A stretch of DNA of 64,000 nucleotides from Streptomyces sp. APSN-46.1 (GCF_022815725.1 NZ_JALGRF010000003.1:124001-188000); one strand, 5' to 3'; positions 20,094-28,471 are shown, counted from the first letter of the stretch. The notes: a model not told the origin generated them from the letters alone. Numbers and translations are program-made.

Positions 20094-21402
20094 ATGCACC
20101 GCTGGTCTCCCTTGAACGAACGACAGCTCGCCCTGCTCGGCCGACTGGCCATCAGCGAGGAATCCAACGCCCGCCTGGGACTCAAGCGAGTGGCGCTCCG
20201 CCTTTGCGCTGCGGGACCGCGGGTTGGCCACCATCAAGCGAAGCGGTGGTGAGGTGCATGCGCAGGTCACCACGGCGGGGACCTTCTACATCCAAAACGG
20301 CCACCACCCGGACAACCCCGCGCACGCCGGGGAGAAGAAGATCGCCAAAGAAGGGGGAACGGGCGGCAGCCGATCCGTGTCCTACGGCGACAGGCCACTC
20401 GCCCGCGCCCGACGAGTGAAGGCGACCGACCTCGCCGAACGACTCGTTACCGAGAGGCGCGTCACCATCACCCAGCCCGACGAGCCCACAGTGACGGAAT
20501 GGCGGCGTGTGATCGACTACGCAAAGCGTCACAGCCTCGTCCCGGAGGGCAAACGCATCGAGAGAGTCCGCATGTGGAATCGCGACCTACAGATTTCCCT
20601 GGTCGAGGGTCCACACCCCAACTCCCTGAGACAGGAACCGAATGGCGCGCCACCCGTCCCTGTCCCTGCTCAGTTGCGCTCTCCGCATCCGGCCGTGGCC
20701 ACACTGAGGGATGACGAGGGCCGGCTCGTCATGCCTGCCGCACTCCGCCGTCGATCGCTGCTGTTGCTTCAGGGTCTGGCCGCCTAGGCGGTGAGTCGCG
20801 GCCACGAGGTGAAGGAACAGCGTGTCGCCGACCGCCACCGCGGCCGTGCCTACACCTACCTGGGCCGGCACTATCCCTCGGGCTATTCGCGCCGGGAGGG
20901 CGAACTACTCGTGGGGGTTGGCGGCTTCGACTACACCATCACAATCCAGCAGGAGTCCCCGCAGTCCACCGATCCAGAGCACTCCGGAAGACTCGTGATC
21001 GAACTCGGCTACAGCCGGTCCAAACGGCAGTCCCGCTGGGCCGACCGCAAACGCTGGGTGCTGGAGGACACGCTGGGTGCCGTCCTCCGAGAGATCGAGA
21101 CGCGCGCTGTGGAGGACGCTCAACGGAAGGTAGACGAACAGCGGGTAAAGGATGATCGCGAGATCCGGTGGCGATCGGCTACGGAGGGGGCGAAGGAACA
21201 CGCTGCCCAAGGCCAATTCGCCGAAATCCTCCGCGCGCAGGCCAGCCAATGGCAGGAGGCGACGGCGCTGAGCGCATACTGCGAAGCTTTGGAGCGCCGA
21301 CTAGCGGCCGCTGATGGCGCGGACGAGATTGGAGGCAGCCGTCCGATGCGTACGAGGGTGAACCGCCTCCGCGAAGATCCAGGCTCCGCAAGATCATTCT
21401 AG
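20094..21402 (+). pseudogene. Conserved actinomycete protein of unknown function, broken by a frameshift and a nonsense codon
   Basis: The ATG at 20094 gives MHRWSPLNERQLALLGRLAI, then about 90 nt later the frame must shift by +1 to reach EWRSAFALRDRGLATIKRSG, a winged-helix-like segment, and GTFYIQNGHHPDNP. That frame runs to a TAG at 20785-20787. The same frame continues immediately as GHEVKEQRVADRHRGRAYTY, GRLVIELGY and a Glu/Arg-rich helical end to 21402. The whole is about 435 residues and resembles a protein often seen in Streptomyces integrated elements with no known function. Two lesions in one gene make decay more likely than sequencing error. The second half (from GTG 20791) could still be translated as a 203-residue fragment. 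Confidence 0.65.
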
Positions 21403-21422
21403 GCGGCGTTAGCCAGCCCCCG

Positions 21423-21511
21423 CAGGACCCTGTTTCACCAGGTCAGACAACTACGCCTGTCAATCTACGTACACCTAGTCCGCCACCACTGCCCGGTAGC
21501 TCACGCACCGC
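21423..21511. repeat. Junction repeat, weak copy 3
   Basis: Shares CCTGTTTCACCAGGTCAG and GCTCACGCACCGC with copy 1 but is more diverged in between. It lies directly after the decayed gene and before the antitoxin/restriction module. Confidence 0.4.
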
Positions 21512-21532
21512 CCACCACCGGACCAGGGCGAC

Positions 21533-21721
21533 TCATAGCGTTCCGCGCTCCAGAAGGTCGCGAATCGCATCATCTCGACGGCGGACAACCATGCGTCCGT
21601 CCCCGTCGCTGTAGACGACAACGGCGGCCCCCGGAGATAGTCCAGCCTCTGCGAGTACCCCCAAGGGGATCTCCACGGCGCCGACTTCGGTCACGACCGT
21701 CTCGGCGGGTTCTCTGATCAC
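21533..21721 (-). CDS. AbrB/MazE-like antitoxin or small regulator, unpaired
   Basis: 62 residues from GTG 21721 (an ATG at 21808 would add 29 residues that look unlike a protein). The core VVTEVGAVEIPLGVLAEAGL followed by SPGAAVVVYSDGDGRMVVRR is the swapped-hairpin SpoVT-AbrB pattern: a beta strand, I/V-P-x-x-V-L, a G-hairpin and a second strand pair. These are DNA-binding antitoxins or transition regulators. No toxin gene is adjacent. It may be a control protein for the neighbouring restriction genes, or a relic. Confidence 0.5.
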   Translation of the reverse strand: MIREPAETVVTEVGAVEIPLGVLAEAGLSPGAAVVVYSDGDGRMVVRRRDDAIRDLLERGTL

Positions 21722-21852
21722 GCTGCCAGTGTGCCATCCCTGACGAGACCACCACTCAGCTGCAGATCGAACAGCGCATCCATCACCACGGGAGAGCGTT
21801 CCCGTCACGGCTGGACGTCAGTGCCGGGCGAAGCGCCGCATGACCCCGTCGA

Positions 21853-22692
21853 TCAGTCGTCCGCTCCAGGTTCATCCGCCTCGATATCCCCTGCTGGCTC
21901 CGCTTCCGGCATCGCGTCGATTGGCTGACCGTCTCGGTAGTAGCGCCAGGCGCTCCTGTAAGTCATCGGACTGTCGTCGTACATGATCACGTAGCCCATG
22001 AGCGCCGCGACCTGCCACTTGTCCGGTATCCCGGCGGAGATCAGCCGGAAGACCTGGTCAGCCGTTACCTCCCCTTCGGGGACGTAGACGCGATGGGTCT
22101 TGAACGCGGCCGACTTCCCGTACCGGAAGTTGTATGGGAGACCGGCCTTGGCCTTCTCCAGGAGGTCATGCAGCGTGATCTCACCCGACGTTAGGCCCTC
22201 GACCGGACGGTCAAGGTCGATGGGGAACTCGACGTCGAAGTGGTTCTGCTTGAGGACCGTGCTGTCCCGCTGACGCCCGGGATCCTTGTTACCGAAGCCG
22301 TTGTTGTTCCAAGGGATGTTGCCCATCTCCTTGTGGTGGCTGATGAGCAACCGCTCCGGGGCGAGAGCGGAGAAGTCTTCCGCTACGTACAGGCAAGAGA
22401 AGGTCACTTCGTCCAGTGAGATCCTTTGGCGCCCCGAGATCTTACCGAGGTGGTTGCGAAGGCGCGTTGGCAACGACTTGTCGGCCTTCCCGACGTAAAC
22501 GAACTCGTCGTTCAGGTAGAGCTGGTAGACCCCGGGCTTCTCCTTGAGCCGCGCGATGCTCTCCTCGCGGAGAGGGGCCCTGCCCATCCCGTCGAGCGCG
22601 TCCGCCAGCTGGTCACCCAGCGCTTTGGTGATGCTCAGAGTGAAGTCCTTGTGGTACTGCGTCCCATCGTCGGACCCCACTACCGGCGTCAT
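21853..22692 (-). CDS. GIY-YIG endonuclease (restriction enzyme candidate)
   Basis: 279 residues. The GIY-YIG core is clear: KPGVYQLYLNDEFVYVGKAD (about residues 52-71), followed by LPTRLRNHLGKISGR with the catalytic Arg, and an acidic residue in APERLLISHHKEMG. An Asn-rich NIPWNNNGFGNKDPG loop follows, similar to the WN...GFG...R motif of Eco29kI-type restriction enzymes. The C-terminal half (about 150-279) is specific to this protein and ends in an acidic tail. It is divergent from the methyltransferase gene with a 115-bp shared promoter region. It probably cuts DNA protected by that enzyme; it might instead be a nicking or modification-dependent nuclease. Confidence 0.7.
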   Translation of the reverse strand: MTPVVGSDDGTQYHKDFTLSITKALGDQLADALDGMGRAPLREESIARLKEKPGVYQLYLNDEFVYVGKADKSLPTRLRNHLGKISGRQRISLDEVTFSCLYVAEDFSALAPERLLISHHKEMGNIPWNNNGFGNKDPGRQRDSTVLKQNHFDVEFPIDLDRPVEGLTSGEITLHDLLEKAKAGLPYNFRYGKSAAFKTHRVYVPEGEVTADQVFRLISAGIPDKWQVAALMGYVIMYDDSPMTYRSAWRYYRDGQPIDAMPEAEPAGDIEADEPGADD

Positions 22693-22807
22693 TCGCCCAC
22701 TCCCTTGGTCACATGATCTCGGAAACCCTATCGGCGGCCTGTCCACGCGGACGAACCTTCGTCTCAAAATGGCTTGAAGATCGCCAGCTCCGCGGTATGC
22801 TTTTGGA

Positions 22808-24127
22808 ATGGCTGAGCTGCAAGAAGGATCCAAGAAAGATCGCACGGGTGTCGAACTGTTCGCCGGCGCCGGCGGCCTAGCCATGGCCGTCCATCGCGCG
22901 GGTTTCCGCCCTCTGCTCTTCAACGAGGTCGCCAAGCGAGCCTGCGAGACCCTTGAGGCCAACGGGGCCAAGCGGCTCCCGGACGGCCAGAAGCCGACCC
23001 AAGCACCCGGACCCGACGAGAAGGTCCCCCTCGTCGCCGGGGATGTCCAAGAGCTCGACATGGACTACCTCGCTGGCAAGGTTGACGTGCTCGCTGGCGG
23101 CCCCCCGTGCCAGCCCTTCAGCCTCGGCGGTGTCGCCAAGGGCGACGAGGACAAGCGGAACATGTTTCCGCAGCTGTTCAAAGCCGTTCGTCAGATCCAG
23201 CCGAAGGCCGTGATCTGCGAAAACGTCCGCGGCTTGCTGAGGCCCTCCTTCAAGCCCTACTTCGAGTACATCCAGCGTGAGCTGGAGTTGCCCTTCGAGG
23301 AACGAGTCGAAGGCACCGACTGGCAACAGCACGACGCGTACCTGCTGGAGCGGCGAGAGCAGGAGCCAGACGACCCGACGAAGCGGTACAAGGTCGTCAT
23401 GACGCCGGTGAACGCGGCGGACTACGGCGTGCCTCAGATCCGTAACCGTGTGATCGTCGTCGCCTTCCGCGGCGACCTGAACGTGGACATCGAGCTGTTC
23501 AAGAAGCTTGTGAAGCCGACACACTCTGAGACCGCACTCATCCGGTCCATGAAGGAAGAAAACGGCTACTGGAAGCGGCACTCGGACGTCCCCGAACATG
23601 TACGCGAGGGAGTCATGGATCGCCTCCCGAAAGCCATGCCGAAGGACGACGGGCTCCAGCCCTGGTACACCCTGCGTGACGCGATCACGGGCATCGGCGA
23701 CAACAAGCCTCTGCCAGACGTGCCAGATGAGTGGCTGGACCGCACCGAGCATTTCCTGGGTGGGTTCACAGAGCACATTGGCTGGCCCGGTGCTCGCATC
23801 TACGACGGTCACACCCCCAATGAGCTCGACCGCCCGGCCAAAACCGTCAAGGCCGGAGTGCACGGCGTGCCCGGTGGCGAGTCGGTCATGTTGCTTGACG
23901 AGTTGGTCGCGGACGAGACTGCCCCGGGTGGCCTCAGGTACAAGCACCGATACATGACGGTGCGGGAGACCGCGCGTGTCATGACGTTCCCCGACACCTG
24001 GGACCTCAGGGGCCCGCGTGGAGAGAAGATGCGCCAGTTGGGCAACGCTGTGCCCGTTGTTCTCGGTGAGGTCTTCGCCAAGGCTGTCGCCGCGGTCCTA
24101 GACGAGGCGGAGGAGCGTCAGAAGTGA
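22808..24127 (+). CDS. DNA (cytosine-5-)-methyltransferase
   Basis: 439 residues with all canonical 5mC motifs: VELFAGAGGLAMAVHRAGF (I), AGGPPCQPFSLGG with the catalytic Cys (IV), ICENVRGLL (VI), QIRNRVIVVAF (VIII), RYMTVRETARVMTFPDTW (IX) and GNAVPVVLG (X). The target-recognition region (about 250-370) is long. Its stop overlaps the start of the Vsr gene (GTGA). It would methylate the site cut by one or both flanking GIY-YIG nucleases. It could alternatively serve as a DrmMII-type modification enzyme for the nearby DrmA/DrmB operon, but it is 3 kb away in a separate transcription unit. Confidence 0.93.
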   Translation: MAELQEGSKKDRTGVELFAGAGGLAMAVHRAGFRPLLFNEVAKRACETLEANGAKRLPDGQKPTQAPGPDEKVPLVAGDVQELDMDYLAGKVDVLAGGPPCQPFSLGGVAKGDEDKRNMFPQLFKAVRQIQPKAVICENVRGLLRPSFKPYFEYIQRELELPFEERVEGTDWQQHDAYLLERREQEPDDPTKRYKVVMTPVNAADYGVPQIRNRVIVVAFRGDLNVDIELFKKLVKPTHSETALIRSMKEENGYWKRHSDVPEHVREGVMDRLPKAMPKDDGLQPWYTLRDAITGIGDNKPLPDVPDEWLDRTEHFLGGFTEHIGWPGARIYDGHTPNELDRPAKTVKAGVHGVPGGESVMLLDELVADETAPGGLRYKHRYMTVRETARVMTFPDTWDLRGPRGEKMRQLGNAVPVVLGEVFAKAVAAVLDEAEERQK

Positions 24128-24930
24128 CCGAGCCCGCCAGCAAGGCTCAGAGCGGCTGGAAGCATGACTGCCCGCCTGACCGGGCGTGGAGAGGGCGTCC
24201 CGGCAGAAGCCGGGAAGTGCTTGCGGCTGAGCAGGACCGTGCTGCTGGCGGTCGACACCGGCGCTCCGTCGATCTCGGCGATGGCCGATTCGCCAGAGCC
24301 TCGGTCGAACTGAAGGTTCTTCCGGCCACTCGGCGCATCCGCGCCTACCTACGATGGTCCGACGGTGGCAAATCCCCGGCGCGGTACCTCGGGCAGGTCG
24401 AGCATGGCACTCGGGGCGCGAACCTCGCTGCAGCGTGGAAGATGGCGTGGGAAAAGGGTCTCCTCGCTGAGGAACCGCTCGCGGCCGACTCCTGGGCTTC
24501 CTCTCCGGCTGTGCGGGCCGCTATGCGGGGCAATCGGAACAAGGACACGAAACCGGAGCTGCGGCTGCGATCGCTGCTGCACAAGCAAGGGCTCCGGTAC
24601 CGCGTGGCGTCGAGGCCGGTTCCCGAGCTGCGGCGCACCGCTGATGTCGTCTTCACGAAGCCCAAGGTCGCCGTGTTCGTTGATGGCTGCTTCTGGCACG
24701 GCTGCCCGGAACACCTGCGTGCCTCCAGCAGGAACGCCGAGTTCTGGCGAACGAAGATCGAGGGCAACCAAGCCCGGGACGCGGACACGGACCGTCTCTT
24801 GCGAGAGGCCGGCTGGACAGTCGTACGCGTCTGGGAGCATGAAGACCCAACTGCAGCCGCGGCGCGAGTGATGCGTGTGGTGCGGGGCTCATCAACACAG
24901 CAAGCCGAGTCGGGGGACATGTCGCTCTAG
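24124..24930 (+). CDS. vsr: Very-short-patch-repair (Vsr)-type endonuclease with an N-terminal extension
   Basis: 268 residues. The C-terminal about 140 residues are the Vsr fold: RAAMRGNRNKDTKPELRLRS, TADVVFTKPKVAVFVDGCFW, HGCPEHLRASSRNAEFW and DRLLREAGWTVVRVWEHED. Asp and the Cys/His ligands of the structural zinc are in place. Residues 1-120 are an extra Arg-rich region containing SPARYLGQVEHGTRGANLAA and AWEKGLL. Vsr enzymes nick T:G mismatches arising from deamination of 5-methylcytosine, so coupling to a C5 methyltransferase through a 4-bp overlap makes sense: it repairs the damage the methylase promotes. Confidence 0.88.
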   Translation: MTEPASKAQSGWKHDCPPDRAWRGRPGRSREVLAAEQDRAAGGRHRRSVDLGDGRFARASVELKVLPATRRIRAYLRWSDGGKSPARYLGQVEHGTRGANLAAAWKMAWEKGLLAEEPLAADSWASSPAVRAAMRGNRNKDTKPELRLRSLLHKQGLRYRVASRPVPELRRTADVVFTKPKVAVFVDGCFWHGCPEHLRASSRNAEFWRTKIEGNQARDADTDRLLREAGWTVVRVWEHEDPTAAAARVMRVVRGSSTQQAESGDMSL

Positions 24931-25047
24931 CGGGCCACGCGAGGTGCCGCCACGCCCAGCACCGGTCCTGTTTGGATATCAGGGGCTCCCCTCCGGGCTT
25001 GGGATCACTCCGGGCAGCTCGTCAGCCGGGCTGAGTAAGATCCGCAC

Positions 25048-25914
25048 ATGGTCCCCAGCTCTGATGGCTCCACCGCGCCTTCGAACTTCAACCCCTTGAG
25101 CATCCACCTGCTCAGCAGCAATCTGCGTGCGCAACTCGACGGGTGCGAACGAGTTCCCCTTGACACGGTGAAGAAATTTCCCGGAGCAGGGTTGTACGCA
25201 CTCTATTACAAGGGCGACCTTCCGCTCTATGGGCAGTTGAAGGGTAAGGATGCTCCGATCTACGTAGGCAAAGCCGAGGCCGGAAACAGCAGCTACGGCG
25301 AGCAACCGGACGAGACCGAGCCGAAACTGTTCAATCGAATAACCGACCACCGCAAGAGCATCAGTGAAGCCACTAATCTTGAGGCCTCACATTTCGATGT
25401 GCGATATCTCGTTCTCGACGACATTTGGATTGTCCTGGGGGAGCGGGCTCTACTCCGCGCCCACAGTCCCGTCCTGTGGAATACCCTGATGACAGGGTTC
25501 GGATCGAACCCCTCAGGCGGGGCACGGAAGAATGGCCGTTCGATCTGGGACTCGATCCACCCCGGCCGGAAACGCGCGCAGAGCCTGCTCTGTAACCGCA
25601 AGTACAGCCTGTCCGAGATGGAGAAACTCATCTCGGACGGGATTAATATCTCACTCCAACAGCCTGGACCCCAGCGCGACAAGGAACTGACGGATCTCAA
25701 GAATCGACCCGCGAAAATAATCTGGGAAGAACACGAATCCAAAGACAAGCGTTGCCGCGTCTTCCGGAAGGATATATTCCTGGAAGAAAACAACCGCCTT
25801 GGAGTCGAGATTGATCCAGATGATTGGGTCCTGAATGACGGCGCCGCCGGCGGATACGAAACCACAGAGACGGCCACGCTAGATACTTCCGCAAACATAA
25901 CCGAGAGTGAATGA
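25048..25914 (+). CDS. Eco29kI-family GIY-YIG restriction endonuclease
   Basis: 288 residues matching the Eco29kI family in length and order: FNPLSIHLLSSNLRAQLDGC, FPGAGLYALYYKGD and APIYVGKAEAG (GIY-YIG), then NRITDHRKSISEATNLEASH and FDVRYLVLDDIWIVLGERAL, LWNTLMTGFGSNPSG, and WDSIHPGRKRA. R.Eco29kI recognises CCGCGG; the site here cannot be inferred. The gene follows vsr after 117 bp. The distal third is visibly lower in GC, with AAA/AAT/ATA codons unusual in Streptomyces, a sign of recent acquisition. With the methyltransferase it should form a type II restriction-modification system. Confidence 0.87.
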   Translation: MVPSSDGSTAPSNFNPLSIHLLSSNLRAQLDGCERVPLDTVKKFPGAGLYALYYKGDLPLYGQLKGKDAPIYVGKAEAGNSSYGEQPDETEPKLFNRITDHRKSISEATNLEASHFDVRYLVLDDIWIVLGERALLRAHSPVLWNTLMTGFGSNPSGGARKNGRSIWDSIHPGRKRAQSLLCNRKYSLSEMEKLISDGINISLQQPGPQRDKELTDLKNRPAKIIWEEHESKDKRCRVFRKDIFLEENNRLGVEIDPDDWVLNDGAAGGYETTETATLDTSANITESE

Positions 25915-26114
25915 CTTACCCATAGAGGTCATAGAGTTTACTGTCTTGCGGAGTATTCCTTCACGCGCCACTTCAGCTCACATCGGCGAGCCTGGCCATG
26001 TGGACTGTGAAGGCTTAGCGACCGTGGGCCCGACCTCGCAGCCCGCGTCGACAAAGCCGTCTTGTGGCAGTTCTGGGGCGGCGTGGAGAAGGACGGACCC
26101 TCGATCTCGCTAGC

Positions 26115-26297
26115 ATGCATGTCAGCGTGGCGGTCGGAAACGAGGCCCGTGGTTGCGCCGCCGAGGCCACCGCCAAGCTGGTCCCCCACCAGCGGAAGGC
26201 CGAGCAGGAAGAGCAGGCCCGCAAGGCCGCCAAGAAGGCCAAGCAAGCCGCGAAGGCGAAGGCCAAGGGGAAGAAGAAGGCCATCCAGAAGGGCTGA
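26115..26297 (+). pseudogene. Lys/Ala-rich C-terminal coding remnant next to the tRNA
   Basis: A frame of about 60 codons ends EEQARKAAKKAKQAAKAKAK followed by GKKKAIQKG and TGA. The 5' part before AAEATAKL looks non-coding. A degraded copy of the same tail lies at 12495-12567, beside the other att repeat. It is best read as the 3' end of a gene cut off by successive integrations, although a small basic protein cannot be excluded. Confidence 0.4.
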
Positions 26298-26351
26298 CGG
26301 CCCCTCCGCTCACGCATCGCTCACGCACAGGGTTTCGAGCCCCAGCCGCCA

Positions 26352-26463
26352 CACGCGCCAGCCGACCCCGGAAATAGCAAAAGCCCCAGGTCACGGCGAG
26401 TGAGTCCTGGGGCTTCTACAGAGCCGCCTTCGGGATTCGAACCCGAGACCTACGCATTACGAG
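26352..26463. repeat. Right attachment-site direct repeat overlapping tRNA-Thr
   Basis: 112 bp matching 12611-12721 except for one base in the G-run of the hairpin. It ends exactly in the anticodon region of the tRNA gene (26463), so integration preserved a complete tRNA. This is the expected structure of a tRNA-targeted integrative element. Confidence 0.85.
26379..26414 (-). terminator. Intrinsic terminator of tRNA-Thr
   Basis: A 9-bp stem (26382-26390 with 26406-26414), extended by an inner TCAC/GTGA pairing, is followed by four T residues on the minus strand, 8 nt after the tRNA 3' end. It is duplicated in the left att repeat. Confidence 0.75.
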
Positions 26464-26495
26464 TGCGTTGCTCTGGCCAACTGAGCTAAGGCGGC
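26423..26495 (-). tRNA. tRNA-Thr (anticodon CGU)
   Basis: 73 nt. The acceptor stem GCCGCCT pairs with AGGCGGC, the D arm is GCTC/GAGC, the anticodon stem ACGCA/TGCGT flanks loop CTCGTAA (anticodon CGT in DNA), the variable region is AGGTC, and the T arm TCGGG-TTCGAAT-CCCGA is perfect. CCA is not encoded. It is the insertion site of the island to its left. Confidence 0.96.
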
Positions 26496-26677
26496 GCCGC
26501 TGCGGAGACACGTCTTCCGGGCGAGGGAGGCGCTCATCAGCAGCGGCGCCAAGTCTACAGGGTGAATCCGGGTGCCCCGAACCGGGTTGCGCGGGCCCTG
26601 GGAAATCGTCGCATGTGTCGTATATGGGGATGGGTGTGTTATATCCGGCACATCCACCCGTCAGGCGGTGTCCGGGG

Positions 26678-28246
26678 TCAGCACTTCTTGCCGGCCGCCG
26701 GGGGGTTGCCCTCCAGTAGGTAGCGGTTGATCGCGCTGTCGACGCATTCGCTGCCGCGGCCGTACGCCGTGTGCCCGTCGCCGTCGTACGTGAGCAGGGT
26801 GCCCGAGTCGAGCTGGCCCGCGAGTGCCTGTGCCCACTTGTACGGGGTCGCCGGGTCGCGCAAGGTGCCGACGACCACGATCGGCGCAGCGCCCTTCGCG
26901 GTCAGCGGGTGTGCCGCGCCCGTGGCCTTCACCGGCCAGTACGTGCAGTTCAGCGAGGCCCAGGCAAGCCCCGCGCCGAACACCGGAGAGGCCTTCTCGA
27001 AGGAGGGCAGCGCCGCGTCGACGGCCTCCGGCCCGCTGAAGGCCGGCGGCTGGTCGAGGCAGTTCACGGCGGCATTGGCGAACATCAGGTTCGCGTACTT
27101 GCCGTCCGCCTCCCGCTCGTAATAGCTGTCGGCGAGGCCCAGCAGCCCGGATCCGTCGCCGTTCATCGCGCCTGCGAGCGCCTCGCGCAGCTGCGGCCAC
27201 GCGCTCTCGTCGTACAGCGCCGCGATCACCCCGGTGGTCGCGAGGGACTCGCCCAGCGGGCGGTCCGGCTCGCCGGTGGGCACCGGCTGGGCGTCGACCT
27301 TGCGGAAGAACTCCTTCAGCTGCTTCGCCACCTGGTCCGGGCCGCCCTGCCCGAGCGGGCAGTCGGGCTGTTGGGCGCAGTCCTTGGCGAAGGAGGCGAA
27401 GGCCGTCTCGAAGCCCTCCGTCTGGTCCCGGTTGAGCTCCAGGGCGGGGCGGGAGGGGTCCATGGCGCCGTCCAGGACGAGGCGTCCGACCCGGCTCGGG
27501 AAGAGCTCCGCGTACGTCGCCCCGAGGAAGGTGCCGTACGAGGCGCCGACGTACGTCAGCTTCTCGTCGCCCAGCACCGCCCGCAGGATGTCCATGTCAT
27601 GGGCGGCATCGACGGTGGAGACGTGCGGCAGGACCTTCCGCGAGTGCGCCGTGCAGCCCGCCGCGAACTTCTTGAACGCCGCCACCAGCTGGGCCCGCTC
27701 CGCCGGGCTGTCCGGGGTCTGGTCCACCTGCGTGTACGCGTCCATCTCCGGGCCGGTCAGGCAGGTGACGGGGCTGCTGCGGTCCACCCCGCGCGGGTCG
27801 AAGGAGACCATGTCGTAGCGGGCGCGGACGGGCGCCGGATAGCCGATGCCCGCGTACGCCTGGAGGTAGCCGATGCCGGAGCCGCCCGGTCCGCCCGGGT
27901 TGACCACGAGGGAGCCGAGCCGCTTGCCGGGTCCGGTGGCCTGGCGGCGGGCCACCGCGAGCTCGATGTCCTCGCCGGAACCGGGCTTCGCGTAGTCCAG
28001 CGGGGCCTTCATGGTGGCGCACTGGAAGCCGGGGACACCGCAGTCGCGCCAGCTCAGCTTCTGGTCGTAGTACGGGCGCAGCCCCGCCGGGTCCCCGCCG
28101 GGTCCGGCGGAGGCCGCGGGCCCGGAGGCCGCGGCGGACTCGGCGGCACGGGGTGCTCCCGAACCGCCGGAGGTGCACCCGGCGAGCAGCAGCCCGGCGG
28201 CTGCGATCACGGTTCCGGTGGTACGCAGCAGGCGACTGGTCTCCAT
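26678..28246 (-). CDS. Secreted lipoprotein alpha/beta-hydrolase, S33 tripeptidyl-aminopeptidase type
   Basis: 522 residues. A lipoprotein signal (VIAAAGLLLAGC, Cys about 24) leads to a Gly/Ala/Ser linker and an alpha/beta-hydrolase: LVVNPGGPGGSGIGY (oxyanion loop), YVGASYGTFLGATYAELFP (nucleophile Ser in GASYG), GTLRDPATPY (Asp) and YDGDGHTAYG (His), with late paired cysteines. It matches the Streptomyces SlpD/SlpE/tripeptidyl aminopeptidase group that trims peptides outside the cell. It is the first core gene to the right of the tRNA, and its position matches SCO3540 as I recall it. Confidence 0.9.
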   Translation of the reverse strand: METSRLLRTTGTVIAAAGLLLAGCTSGGSGAPRAAESAAASGPAASAGPGGDPAGLRPYYDQKLSWRDCGVPGFQCATMKAPLDYAKPGSGEDIELAVARRQATGPGKRLGSLVVNPGGPGGSGIGYLQAYAGIGYPAPVRARYDMVSFDPRGVDRSSPVTCLTGPEMDAYTQVDQTPDSPAERAQLVAAFKKFAAGCTAHSRKVLPHVSTVDAAHDMDILRAVLGDEKLTYVGASYGTFLGATYAELFPSRVGRLVLDGAMDPSRPALELNRDQTEGFETAFASFAKDCAQQPDCPLGQGGPDQVAKQLKEFFRKVDAQPVPTGEPDRPLGESLATTGVIAALYDESAWPQLREALAGAMNGDGSGLLGLADSYYEREADGKYANLMFANAAVNCLDQPPAFSGPEAVDAALPSFEKASPVFGAGLAWASLNCTYWPVKATGAAHPLTAKGAAPIVVVGTLRDPATPYKWAQALAGQLDSGTLLTYDGDGHTAYGRGSECVDSAINRYLLEGNPPAAGKKC

Positions 28247-28280
28247 GCCGCGAGACTACGTCCTGACCGGGTTCCCCGCC

Positions 28281-28376
28281 GAAGGCCCCGCTCCGGGCGG
28301 CAGCACCCCGGCCGGGGCGGGCTGCCCACCGGAGGCCCCGCTCCAGGCCGCAGGGCCCCGGCCGGGGCGGGCTGCC
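28281..28376. repeat. Two imperfect 46-bp direct repeats, period 50
   Basis: 28281-28326 and 28331-28376 share GGCCCCGCTCC and CCCGGCCGGGGCGGGCTGCC. They lie in the gap between the peptidase and holB. Each contains a CCCGGCCGGGG palindrome. No gene is seen in this gap. Confidence 0.6.
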
Positions 28377-28471
28377 TCAGCGCCCCGACGGCAGCGGCCC
28401 GCCCGACCTCGGCGGATCACTCGTACGGGTGCCCCCGTCAACGGAGGTTGAAGCGTGGCGCGGAGCCGCCG

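Noticed and set aside
15000..24127. A complete class 2 DISARM system made of DrmA, DrmB and the C5 methyltransferase
   Set aside because: No drmC or drmE gene is present. The methyltransferase is 3 kb from drmB, beyond a decayed gene and oppositely oriented genes, and is coupled to Vsr rather than to drmAB. It fits a type II restriction system better.
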